Source: Rhizobium sp. Q54 (GTDB taxonomy: Bacteria; Pseudomonadota; Alphaproteobacteria; Rhizobiales; Aestuariivirgaceae). From it: 46,843 nucleotides of DNA. The stretch spans positions 1 through 46,843 of the forward strand of contig CAMDBX010000023.1 in assembly GCA_945889445.1 (NCBI GenBank), read 5' to 3'. The notes beneath the pieces are model-generated. The model was given only the letters and a program-made list of their open reading frames with translations, did not search any database and had not been told where the DNA came from. The position numbers were made by a program, and so were the translations under genes. Every line of letters starts with the position of its first letter. The first letter of the stretch is position 1. Positions 16,137 to 23,492 of the stretch are shown here, in pieces.

Positions 16137-18574
16137 CACTGCCAACCCACGCCCAGGTCATCGTCATTGGCGGCGGCATCATCGGCTGTTCCACGGCCTA
16201 TCACCTGGCGCGTGACCACAAGGCGGACGTGCTGCTGCTCGAACAGGGCCAGCTCACCTCGGGCTCCACCTGGCATGCCGCGGGCCTCGTCGGCCAGCTG
16301 CGCGCGTCAGCTTCGATCACCCGGGTGCTGAAGTATTCGGTCGAGCTCTACAAGGGCCTCGCCGCCGAAACCGGCCTCGAGACCGGCTGGAAGATGACCG
16401 GCTGCCTGCGGCTTGCCACCAACCAGGACCGCTGGACCGAATATCGTCGCCTCGCCACCACGGCGCGCAGCTTCGGCATGGAGATGCACCTGGTCTCGCC
16501 TGACGAGGTGAAGAAGATGTGGCCGCTCATGGATGTTTCCGACCTCGTGGGCGCCAGCTGGCTTCCAACCGACGGCCAGGCCAGCCCGTCCGACATCACC
16601 CAGTCGCTTGCCAAGGGTGCGCGCATGCATGGCGCGCGCCTGGTGGAGAATGTCCATGTCACCGGCTTCCGCATGAAGGACGGCCGCATCACCCATGTCG
16701 AGACCGACCAGGGCGTCGTCGCCTGCGACAAGGTGGTGAACTGCGCGGGGCAGTGGGCCCGGCAGGTGGGCGCACTTGCCGGCATCAACGTGCCGCTCCA
16801 GCCGGTGAAGCACCAGTACATCATCACCGAGCGCATCGAGGGCCTGTCCTCCGACGCCGCCACCATCCGCGACCCGGACCGGCGCACCTACTTCAAGGAG
16901 GAGGTGGGCGGTCTCGTCATGGGCGGCTACGAGCCTGATCCCCAGCCCTGGATGACGGGCGACGTGCCGCAGGACTGGCAGTTCCGCCTCTTCGACGACG
17001 ACTACGATCACTTCGAGCAGCACATGGACCAGGCCATCGCCCGCGTGCCCGCTCTCGCCCATGCCGGGGTGAAGCGGATGATCAACGGGCCGGAGAGCTT
17101 CACGCCTGACGGCAACTTCATCCTCGGCCCGGCGCCCGAATGCGCCAACATGTTCGTGGGGGCCGGCTTCAACGCCTTCGGCATCGCCTCGGGCGGCGGT
17201 GCCGGCTGGGTGCTGGCACAGTGGGTCATGTCGGGCGAGGCGCCGCTCGACCTGTGGGTCGTCGACATCCGCCGCTTCTCTGACCTCCACAAGGACCGCG
17301 ACTGGGTGCTCGAACGCACCTGCGAGGCCTATGGCAAGCACTACACCATCGGCTTTCCGCACGAGGAATATGAAAGCGGCCGCCCGCGCATCGTCTCGCC
17401 GCTCTATGACCGGCTCAAGGCGCAAGGCGCGGTGTTCGGCTCCAAGCTCGGCTGGGAGCGACCCAACTGGTTTGCGCCCGCAGGCGTGGAGCCGCGTGAC
17501 GTCTACGCCATGGGCCGCCAGAACTGGTTTGCCCATGTGGGTGGCGAGCACGCTCATGTGCGCGAGAAGGCGGGCATCTTCGACCAGTCGAGCTTCGCCA
17601 AGTACGAAATCTCCGGACCCGGCGCCGCCGAGGCGCTGGAGTGGATCTGTGCCGGCCACGTTGCCAAGCAGCCGGGCCGCATCACCTACACGCAGCTCCT
17701 CAACAGCCGTGGCGGCATCGAGGCCGACCTCACGGTGGCGCGCCTCTCGGACGAGCATTTCTACATCGTCACCGGAACCGGCTTCCGCACCCATGACCTG
17801 GCCTGGATCCGCGATCACCTTCCCGCGCAATCTCAGGCGAGCCTCGTCGACGTGACGGAGCAGTGGGGCACGCTTTCGCTCATGGGCCCGCTGGCACGCA
17901 CCATTCTCGCGGCCGTCACCACCGATGACGTTTCGAACGCAGGCTTCCCCTTCGGCCATGTGCGCGTGATCTCGATCGCCGGCGTCCAGGTGCGGGCGCT
18001 GCGCATCACCTATGTGGGTGAACTCGGCTGGGAACTGCACGTGCCGCTGGCCGAAACGGGCAAGGTCTATGACGCGCTGATGGCGGCAGGCGCACCGCTC
18101 GGCCTCAGGCCGGTGGGCTATCGCGCGCTCGAGTCGCTGCGCCTCGAGAAGGGCTATCGGGCGTGGTCCTCCGACATCACGCCGAACGACACGCCGTTCG
18201 AGGCGGGCCTCGGCTGGGCGGTGAAGATGCGGGCCAACACGCCCTTCATAGGGCGTCCCGCGCTTGAGGCCGTTGCCGCGAAGCCGCTCACCAAGCGGCT
18301 CGCGGGCTTCACCATTGCCGACCCCGCAGCGGTGCTGGTGGGCCGCGAAACCATCCTGCGCAACGGCGTGCCCGTTGGCTATCTCACCTCGGGCGGCTAT
18401 GGCTACACGCTCCAGCGCAGCATCGGCTATGGCTATGTGCGCAATGCCGAGGGCGTGAGCGACGAGTTCCTGCGCACGGGGCGCTATGAGATCGTGGTGG
18501 CCAGCGAAACCTTCCCGGCGGAAATCGGCCTCGCACCCTTCATCGATCCGGCCAATGCGCGGATCAAGGCCTGA
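16133..18574 (+). CDS. Dimethylglycine/sarcosine dehydrogenase-like FAD enzyme with GcvT domain
   Basis: An 813-residue protein that probably demethylates an N-methylated amine and passes the one-carbon unit to tetrahydrofolate. Residues 8-400 form the D-amino-acid-oxidase-type FAD domain (VIVIGGGIIGCSTAYHLA). The segment LTSGSTWHAAGL includes His48, equivalent to the His that binds FAD covalently in dimethylglycine and sarcosine dehydrogenases. The C-terminal half is an aminomethyltransferase (GcvT) domain (FDQSSFAKYEISGPGA, YVGELGWELHVP, GYRALESLRLEKGYRAW). It overlaps the upstream kinase gene by 4 bp. The specific substrate (dimethylglycine, sarcosine or another methylamine) cannot be decided. 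It ends 5 bp from a convergent gene. Confidence 0.9.
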   Translation: MTLPTHAQVIVIGGGIIGCSTAYHLARDHKADVLLLEQGQLTSGSTWHAAGLVGQLRASASITRVLKYSVELYKGLAAETGLETGWKMTGCLRLATNQDRWTEYRRLATTARSFGMEMHLVSPDEVKKMWPLMDVSDLVGASWLPTDGQASPSDITQSLAKGARMHGARLVENVHVTGFRMKDGRITHVETDQGVVACDKVVNCAGQWARQVGALAGINVPLQPVKHQYIITERIEGLSSDAATIRDPDRRTYFKEEVGGLVMGGYEPDPQPWMTGDVPQDWQFRLFDDDYDHFEQHMDQAIARVPALAHAGVKRMINGPESFTPDGNFILGPAPECANMFVGAGFNAFGIASGGGAGWVLAQWVMSGEAPLDLWVVDIRRFSDLHKDRDWVLERTCEAYGKHYTIGFPHEEYESGRPRIVSPLYDRLKAQGAVFGSKLGWERPNWFAPAGVEPRDVYAMGRQNWFAHVGGEHAHVREKAGIFDQSSFAKYEISGPGAAEALEWICAGHVAKQPGRITYTQLLNSRGGIEADLTVARLSDEHFYIVTGTGFRTHDLAWIRDHLPAQSQASLVDVTEQWGTLSLMGPLARTILAAVTTDDVSNAGFPFGHVRVISIAGVQVRALRITYVGELGWELHVPLAETGKVYDALMAAGAPLGLRPVGYRALESLRLEKGYRAWSSDITPNDTPFEAGLGWAVKMRANTPFIGRPALEAVAAKPLTKRLAGFTIADPAAVLVGRETILRNGVPVGYLTSGGYGYTLQRSIGYGYVRNAEGVSDEFLRTGRYEIVVASETFPAEIGLAPFIDPANARIKA

Positions 18575-18579
18575 CGCAA

Positions 18580-19110
18580 CTATGATCTTGCGGTGAAGAA
18601 CCGCAGTCCGCCGACCGCCACGTCGGCCGTGAAGGCCCGGCCGATTGCCACGATCCCGATGCGCCGTAGCAGATGGGCATCGAAGGGCAGGTCGGTGCGG
18701 TGGGAGGCGAAGTCCTGGAACGGAAACCTGATTTCCTGCCAGCTTGGTCCCGCCGCAAAGCTCATGCGGTAGGATTGCCACGGGCGCGACAGGTTCGCGG
18801 TCCTGAGGTGCAGGCCATAGTCCTCGCCATTGCCCCAGACGTCGAGGGCGATGCCGGCGAAGCCGGATGCATCGAAGGCCGCGCCGCCGGGCGCCAGGTC
18901 GAGGGCGATCTGCAGGAAGCCGCCATTGTTCTCGAGGCTCACCGCCCCCTGCATGCGGATGGCGGGCCGCTGGGCGATGACCGTGCGTGTCATCTGCCCG
19001 GCCGACACGCCGCCCATGACCGCATCCGACAGCATCTGCCAGCGCGCGCCGTTGCTGGCGTCGGGAAAGTCTCCGGAAAGATCGTCGATCGTGGGGGCCA
19101 TGGCGATCAT
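18580..19110 (-). CDS. CIA30 family protein (NADH:ubiquinone oxidoreductase assembly-factor-like)
   Basis: A 176-residue protein with the CIA30-type pattern: WQMLSDAVMGGVSAG, then GAVSLENNGGFLQIALDL, then LHLRTANLSRPWQSYRM and FPFQDF. The fold is a galactose-binding-like beta sandwich; eukaryotic homologues act in complex I assembly, but bacterial members are uncharacterised and need not. No signal peptide is seen. Start may be 19110 or the ATG three codons later. It lies 33 bp after the VIT-family gene on the same strand, and the two may be co-transcribed. Confidence 0.82.
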   Translation of the reverse strand: MIAMAPTIDDLSGDFPDASNGARWQMLSDAVMGGVSAGQMTRTVIAQRPAIRMQGAVSLENNGGFLQIALDLAPGGAAFDASGFAGIALDVWGNGEDYGLHLRTANLSRPWQSYRMSFAAGPSWQEIRFPFQDFASHRTDLPFDAHLLRRIGIVAIGRAFTADVAVGGLRFFTARS

Positions 19111-19143
19111 CAGTCTGCCGTTACGTGAGCGGGGTACACGCGA

Positions 19144-19869
19144 CTAGACGCTCACCCCGAAGACATAGCCAACCCCGGCGGTGATCGCCATGGCAGCCGC
19201 GCCCCAGAACAGCACGCGCAGCGTGGCGGGCAGCTTGGGTGCCGCACCGGCATGGGCACCGAGTGCGCCGAGTCCCGCGAGCGCGATCAGCGTGGTGACG
19301 ACCACGGTGGGAATGATCTGGCCGGACGGTGCCAAAACCGCGGCAGCCACGGGCAGGGCGGCGGCCACGGAGAAGGTGAGGCCGGAGGCGATGGCGGCCT
19401 GCAGCGGATTGGCGGCATGCACTTCCGAAAGGCCGAGCTCGTCACGGACGTGTGCGCTGAGTGCGTCCTTCTCGGTCAGCTCGCGCGCAACGAGTGCGGC
19501 CGTGGCGGGCGAGAGACCGCGCGATTCATAGATCGAGGCGAGCTCGCGCTCCTCCGCTGCCGGCGTGTCGACCAGCGCCTTGCGTTCGCGCGCGATGTCG
19601 GCCTGTTCGATGTCGGACTGCGAACTCACCGAGACATATTCGCCAGCCGCCATTGACATGGCGCCGGCGGCGAGGCCGGCGAAGCCGGCGATCAGCACCG
19701 CCTGCGGGCTGGGGTCTGCCGCAGCGACGCCGACGACGAGCGAGGACACCGAGACGATCCCGTCATTGGCGCCAAGCACCGCGGCCCTGAGCCAGCCTGA
19801 GCGGTTGATGTAGTGCAGCTCCTCATGAGCCGTCTCGTAGGGAAGCTTGGTGTTTGCGTCGCTGGTCAT
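19144..19869 (-). CDS. VIT1/CCC1-family iron/manganese transporter
   Basis: A 241-residue inner-membrane protein expected to move Fe(II) or Mn(II). The N-terminal helix has the VIT signature AAVLGANDGIVSVSSLVVGV followed by a second helix AGFAGLAAGAMSMAAGEYVS, where Met and Glu line the metal path. The cytoplasmic segment (about 95-150) is Glu-rich as in VIT proteins, where it binds metal. Three more hydrophobic helices follow. Start ATG 19869 has an AAAGG-like site upstream. It sits just downstream of the sensor kinase/response regulator pair on the same strand but with a 41-bp gap, so co-regulation with the flavin/iron-type locus is possible but not shown. Confidence 0.92.
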   Translation of the reverse strand: MTSDANTKLPYETAHEELHYINRSGWLRAAVLGANDGIVSVSSLVVGVAAADPSPQAVLIAGFAGLAAGAMSMAAGEYVSVSSQSDIEQADIARERKALVDTPAAEERELASIYESRGLSPATAALVARELTEKDALSAHVRDELGLSEVHAANPLQAAIASGLTFSVAAALPVAAAVLAPSGQIIPTVVVTTLIALAGLGALGAHAGAAPKLPATLRVLFWGAAAMAITAGVGYVFGVSV

Positions 19870-19910
19870 GAAGGTAGCCTTTGAAAGGGGTGTGGTCGGG
19901 CGTTGCGTGT

Positions 19911-21284
19911 CTATGCGCCGGGGTGAGGCCTTGCGGTTTGATCTGCCGCAAGGCCCACGTCAACGGGAAGTCCGATTTCCACCTCGAAGCCCTGGTCGCG
20001 GCCGGTGGCGGGAGAGCGCAGGGTGAGCGTGCTGCCGAGCCGCTCGGCGATTGCCGCGACGATGGCGAGGCCGAGGCCGCTGCCCTCGTTGCCGGCACCC
20101 CCGCGCTCGAAACGTGCGGTGAGGCGCGACAGAACTTCAGGCGGCACCACCGGCCCGTCGTTCACGACCCTCAGCACACCATCAGGTGTCAAGGTGATGT
20201 CGATGCGACCATCCTCCGCGCCGTGGCGCAGGGCGTTCTCGATCAGGTTGCGCAGCAGGATGCCGAAGGCATCGGGGTCGAGGTCCGACAGCACGGGCTG
20301 GTCCGGAAGCGCGAGCTGCACGCGGCCCGGCGCGGCTTTGCGTGCCGCATCCTCGGTCACGATGCGCGCTGCGGGGCGCAGGTCCTGCGCGGCATCGAGG
20401 CGCAGCCGCCCGCCCTCGGCGCGGGCCAGCTGCATCAGCCGCTCGGACAGGCGCGTCAGGCGCTTGAGCGTGGCCTCGATGTCGGCGGCGCGCGCGGCGG
20501 CGGCCGTGTCCGTAGTTTCGCCGCGCAGCCGCTGGGCTTGCGCAATGGCACCGGCAAGCGGCGTGCGCAACTCGTGCGCGGCATGCGCTGCAAAGCTGCG
20601 CTCGGCCTCGAAGGCGGCCTTCAGCCGGTCGAGAACACCGTTGAGGGTGGTGGCGACGGGAGCGATTTCGGCCGGCAGGTCGCCCGTCGGCACGGTGGAG
20701 AGATCGCGCCCGCCGCGCGCCGCAAGCTTCGCCCGGAAGCGCCGCAGCGGTGCGAGGCTGGCCCTGACCGCCAGCATGATGATGGCGATGGAGATGGGAA
20801 TGACCAGCAGCAGCGGCAGCCCGAGGGCGAGGATCACCTCGCGAAACACGGTGGAGCGGTGGCTCATCGGCTCGGCCACCGAGATGCGCACCGTGCCCTT
20901 CAGCGCGTCCTCATTGTAGATGCGGAAGCCCTCCGTCTGGCGGAAGCCCGGGCCGTCATAGGGCGGAAAGATGCTGGGTTCGGCCAAGTGCGACTGCAGC
21001 AGGATGCGCCCGGTGGGATCGCGCACCACATAGGTGAAGTACTCGTCGCGCTGGCGGAGCGAGCCCAGGCGCTGGCTGGTGCCGTCATCCTCGCGCTCGA
21101 CGATGTCCATGACGGCGAGCGGCAGCAGGCGCTCCGAGGTTTCCTGCAGGGCGGAATCGAAGACCTCGTTGATCTCCTGCCGCAGCAGCAGGGCGGTGAT
21201 CGAGGCGGCGGCGATCCACAGCAGCGTGAGCAGCAGGCCGAGCGAAATGCCGAGGCGTGCCTGCAGGCTCAGCGGCTTGCTCAC
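19911..21284 (-). CDS. Sensor histidine kinase (OmpR-type partner)
   Basis: A 457-residue membrane kinase. The true start is GTG 21284, which overlaps the response-regulator stop (GTGA); longer frames are shadows of that gene. TM1 spans about residues 10-34 and TM2 about 150-173, enclosing a periplasmic sensor of about 115 residues. A HAMP-like linker follows, then the H-box HAAHELRTPLAGA with His237, an N-box NLIENALRHG and the GSGLGLAIVAAIA ATP-lid region. It resembles the QseC/PmrB group in layout. The pair is divergent from the PepSY/flavin locus, so it probably regulates it. The sensed signal is unknown; the position near VIT and PepSY genes makes a metal or redox cue plausible. Confidence 0.93.
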   Translation of the reverse strand: MSKPLSLQARLGISLGLLLTLLWIAAASITALLLRQEINEVFDSALQETSERLLPLAVMDIVEREDDGTSQRLGSLRQRDEYFTYVVRDPTGRILLQSHLAEPSIFPPYDGPGFRQTEGFRIYNEDALKGTVRISVAEPMSHRSTVFREVILALGLPLLLVIPISIAIIMLAVRASLAPLRRFRAKLAARGGRDLSTVPTGDLPAEIAPVATTLNGVLDRLKAAFEAERSFAAHAAHELRTPLAGAIAQAQRLRGETTDTAAAARAADIEATLKRLTRLSERLMQLARAEGGRLRLDAAQDLRPAARIVTEDAARKAAPGRVQLALPDQPVLSDLDPDAFGILLRNLIENALRHGAEDGRIDITLTPDGVLRVVNDGPVVPPEVLSRLTARFERGGAGNEGSGLGLAIVAAIAERLGSTLTLRSPATGRDQGFEVEIGLPVDVGLAADQTARPHPGA

Positions 21285-21940
21285 GGCACACCCAGCCGGT
21301 AGCCGAGGCCGCGCTCGGTGTCGATCACCTCGTTGCCCAGCTTCTTGCGCAGCCGGCTGACGTGCACCTCGATGGTGTTGCTCTCGACCTCCGAGTCGAA
21401 GGCATAGAGCTTTTCCTCCAGCTGGGCCTTGGACAGCAGCTGGCCCGGCCGCGCCAGGAATGCATCGAACAGTGCCCACTCGCGCGCGGTGAGTGCAATC
21501 GGCTTGCCGGCGCGGCGAATGCTCTTCGCGGCGCGGTCGATCTCGAGCGTGCCATGGGTGATGATGGGATTGGGATTGCCGGTGTAGCGCCGCGCCACCG
21601 AACCGATGCGCGCGGAGAGTTCGGCGAGGTCGAAGGGCTTGACCAGATAGTCGTCAGCCCCGGCATTGAGGCCGTCGATGCGGTCCGACACCTGGTCGAG
21701 CGCGGTGAGGATGATGACCGGCGTCACGTCGCCCCGCCCGCGCAGCGTCTTGAGGAAGGGCAGGCCGCGTCCATCGGGCAGCATGAGATCAAGCAGCACG
21801 AGGTCATAGGCCGCCCCCGCCATGGCATCGCCCGCCTGGTCGAGGCGGGTCATCCAGTCCACCGAGTGGCCGTCGGCGGCGATCTGGTCGCGCACTGCGG
21901 CGCCCAGAACCGTGTCGTCCTCGATCAGCAGGATTCGCAT
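21281..21940 (-). CDS. OmpR/PhoB-family response regulator
   Basis: A 219-residue regulator with a receiver domain (LLIEDD near the N-terminus, Asp51 in LVLLDLMLPDGRG as phosphoacceptor, Thr in ILTA, Lys in VKPFDLAEL) and a winged-helix DNA-binding domain (LTAREWALFDAFL, VEVHVSRLRKKL-like segment EVHVSRLRKKLG, GLGYRL). Its 3' end overlaps the kinase start by 4 bp. Between it and the divergent PepSY gene are two GCTGAC repeats spaced 11 bp, the spacing expected for tandem binding by this family. It is therefore the likely activator of the locus at 22081-26634, and of itself. Confidence 0.95.
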   Translation of the reverse strand: MRILLIEDDTVLGAAVRDQIAADGHSVDWMTRLDQAGDAMAGAAYDLVLLDLMLPDGRGLPFLKTLRGRGDVTPVIILTALDQVSDRIDGLNAGADDYLVKPFDLAELSARIGSVARRYTGNPNPIITHGTLEIDRAAKSIRRAGKPIALTAREWALFDAFLARPGQLLSKAQLEEKLYAFDSEVESNTIEVHVSRLRKKLGNEVIDTERGLGYRLGVP

Positions 21941-21981
21941 GGTGCTCCGCTCGTCGTTCTGGGCCTGTCTTGTGCCCGGCG

Positions 21982-22032
21982 GCTGACGCCTTGCTGACAG
22001 CCCCTTGCGCCGGGCTTCAGGCTGCTGTCAGC
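21982..22032. promoter_or_regulatory. Candidate response-regulator binding repeats
   Basis: GCTGAC occurs at 21982-21987 and 21993-21998, an 11-bp direct repeat, and the inverse CTGTCAGC follows at 22025-22032. OmpR/PhoB-family regulators bind direct repeats with about one helical turn between half sites. The site sits in the 140-bp gap between the regulator gene and the divergent PepSY gene. Confidence 0.5.
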
Positions 22033-22080
22033 TTTGCCGCGCAGTGTCCGGTCTCACAGGCCGTAACATGGAAGAGCCCG

Positions 22081-22383
22081 ATGCGGAAGACATTGACGAT
22101 GCCGGCAATCCTGGCGCTGTGCCTGGGCCTCTCGGCCGGCGCGGCGCTGGCGGAGGAGGGCTGCTTTGCGCCGATGGGCGAGTGGCAGCCGCGCGAGGCG
22201 GTGGTGAAGCTGGCCAAAGCCAAGGGCTGGACGGTGCGGCGCATCAAGATCGATGACGGCTGCTACGAGATCGACGGCAAGGACCAGGCCGGGCAGCGCA
22301 TCGAGGTGATCGTTCACCCCGCGACGCTCGAGGTGCTGGAGCTCGAGCACGAAGCGCCGGAAGGCGACGCGGACGAGGACTGA
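22081..22383 (+). CDS. Secreted PepSY-domain protein
   Basis: A 100-residue exported protein. The start ATG 22081 has a GGAAGAG site; the longer upstream frame overlaps the regulatory region. Residues 1-24 are a signal peptide (MRKTLTMPAILALCLGLSAG, cleavage likely after ALA). The mature part is one PepSY-like unit: EAVVKLAKAKGWTVRRIKID followed by YEIDGKDQAGQRIEVIVHP and an acidic tail. Two cysteines (CF near 28 and GCYE near 61) could form a periplasmic disulfide. Such small PepSY proteins commonly sit beside two-component systems, as here, and may modulate the sensor or the reductase; the role is not proved. Confidence 0.88.
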   Translation: MRKTLTMPAILALCLGLSAGAALAEEGCFAPMGEWQPREAVVKLAKAKGWTVRRIKIDDGCYEIDGKDQAGQRIEVIVHPATLEVLELEHEAPEGDADED

Positions 22384-22442
22384 GCGTCCACCACGGCCCG
22401 GCCACGGCCCGGCGACTTTCTCCCATAAACGGAATTTAATCC

Positions 22443-22471
22443 TTGACAGCGCGCGCTCGATGTGGTAGTTT
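22443..22471 (+). promoter_or_regulatory. Strong sigma-70-type promoter candidate
   Basis: TTGACA at 22443-22448 is a perfect -35 element, followed by a 17-bp spacer and TAGTTT at 22466-22471 as -10. It would start transcription near 22478 and give a leader of about 130 nt before the Asp-rich protein gene at 22610. Confidence 0.65.
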
Positions 22472-22516
22472 CGGGCATCCTCCACAATTGGGTTTCGGAC
22501 GCGCCGCCGGGTCATT

Positions 22517-22556
22517 CCTGACGGCAGGCTGAAGCTGATTTCGCCGCGCCGTCAGG
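22517..22556 (+). promoter_or_regulatory. Leader-RNA hairpin (9-bp perfect stem)
   Basis: CCTGACGGC at 22517-22525 pairs perfectly with GCCGTCAGG at 22548-22556 around a 22-nt loop. It falls inside the predicted leader between the promoter at 22443 and the start codon at 22610. No T-run follows, so it is not a simple terminator; mRNA stabilisation or leader regulation is possible. It could also be a DNA inverted repeat bound by a protein. Confidence 0.5.
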
Positions 22557-22609
22557 ATTGCCTCAGTTGCCCGCTCCACAGTGGGTCAACACCAACAGGA
22601 GACCCTGCC

Positions 22610-22975
22610 ATGTCGAAGATCTTGAGCCTGCTTCTTGCCTCCGCCGCGCTGACCGCCGTGGTTGGCGTTCCCGCCTGGAGCGCCATGCACCTGCCGCAGC
22701 AGGGCGCGGCCGTGACGCCGATGACTGCCGTGCTCGGCAGCACCGACACCGCCGAGCTTCTCGTGCTTGTCGACGATGATGATGACGAGGATGAGGACGC
22801 AGACGGAAACGTGAAGCGCGGCACGTCTAACGATGACGATGACGCGGAGGAGTGCGATGACGACGACCGCAGCTGTGGCGCCGCCGCCGCGACCCAGGCA
22901 GCCCCCGCCGGCACGGTGGCCCCGCCGCAGAACGGCCTGTTCGACACCGGAACCCCGCAGGTTCAGGTGAAGTGA
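22610..22975 (+). CDS. Secreted Asp-rich low-complexity protein
   Basis: A 121-residue protein with an AGGAGA ribosome site. Residues 1-24 form a signal peptide (MSKILSLLLASAALTAVVGV, then PAWSA). Residues about 54-85 are extremely acidic: VDDDDDEDEDADG, a short KRGTS break, then DDDDAEECDDDD. The tail is Ala/Pro-rich with no lipobox. No family recognised. Polyanionic stretches of this kind can bind Ca, Fe or other cations, and two cysteines flank the second run (EEC and RSC). It lies between the PepSY gene and the DUF2271 gene, under its own promoter, and probably serves the same periplasmic redox/metal system; that is inference from position. Confidence 0.8.
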   Translation: MSKILSLLLASAALTAVVGVPAWSAMHLPQQGAAVTPMTAVLGSTDTAELLVLVDDDDDEDEDADGNVKRGTSNDDDDAEECDDDDRSCGAAAATQAAPAGTVAPPQNGLFDTGTPQVQVK

Positions 22976-23005
22976 CGGCCCCAGTAAATCCGGAGACAGA
23001 CTGAC

Positions 23006-23479
23006 ATGTTGAAATCGCTTTTCGCCGCCCTTGCCGTGACCACGGCCCTGGGCTTTCCCGCCGCAGCCATGGCCAAGCCGGTGACATTCACCACCACGCT
23101 CAAGGACTATGGCGGCAATGGCGCCTATCTTGCCTTCTACGTCACCGACAAGAGCGGCGCCTATGCCGGCAGCCTGTGGATGGCTGGTGGCAAGTCGAAA
23201 TACTACAAGCATCTTGCCAACTGGTACCAGGCAACCGGCGGCGACCGCGCGCAGATCAACGGCATCACCGGCGCCTCGGTGGGGTCCGGCCGCACCCTCG
23301 AGGTGACGCTCGACCTGAAGGACGCGCTGTTCGACGCGGGTTACACGCTGCACGTCGACGCGAGTGTCGAGGACAGGCGCGACAGCCCCGATGACGTGAA
23401 GGTGCCGCTCACCTCGGCCGGCGCCGGAACGCCGGTGAAGGGCCGCCGCTACGTCTCGACCTTCACCTACGGCATGTAA
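23006..23479 (+). CDS. DUF2271-family periplasmic protein
   Basis: A 157-residue exported protein with signal peptide 1-23 (MLKSLFAALAVTTALGFPAA, then AMA) and a GGAGAC ribosome site. The mature part is a beta-rich DUF2271 domain: YLAFYVTDKSGAYAGSLWM, YYKHLANWYQA, then NGITGAS at residues 85-91 and a C-terminal VKGRRYVSTFTYGM. The NGITGAS segment resembles the sequence around residues flavinylated by ApbE (Asp/Ser-Gly-x-Ser/Thr-Gly-Ala-Thr/Ser), and an ApbE gene lies two genes downstream. DUF2271 genes often accompany PepSY reductases. It may thus be a flavin-carrying electron-transfer protein; covalent FMN is a hypothesis here. Confidence 0.85.
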   Translation: MLKSLFAALAVTTALGFPAAAMAKPVTFTTTLKDYGGNGAYLAFYVTDKSGAYAGSLWMAGGKSKYYKHLANWYQATGGDRAQINGITGASVGSGRTLEVTLDLKDALFDAGYTLHVDASVEDRRDSPDDVKVPLTSAGAGTPVKGRRYVSTFTYGM

Positions 23480-23492
23480 GGGTACCATCGCG

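Noticed and set aside
16307-18781. 824-codon minus-strand frame
   Set aside because: Antisense shadow of the dimethylglycine dehydrogenase-like gene, whose motifs are intact on the plus strand.
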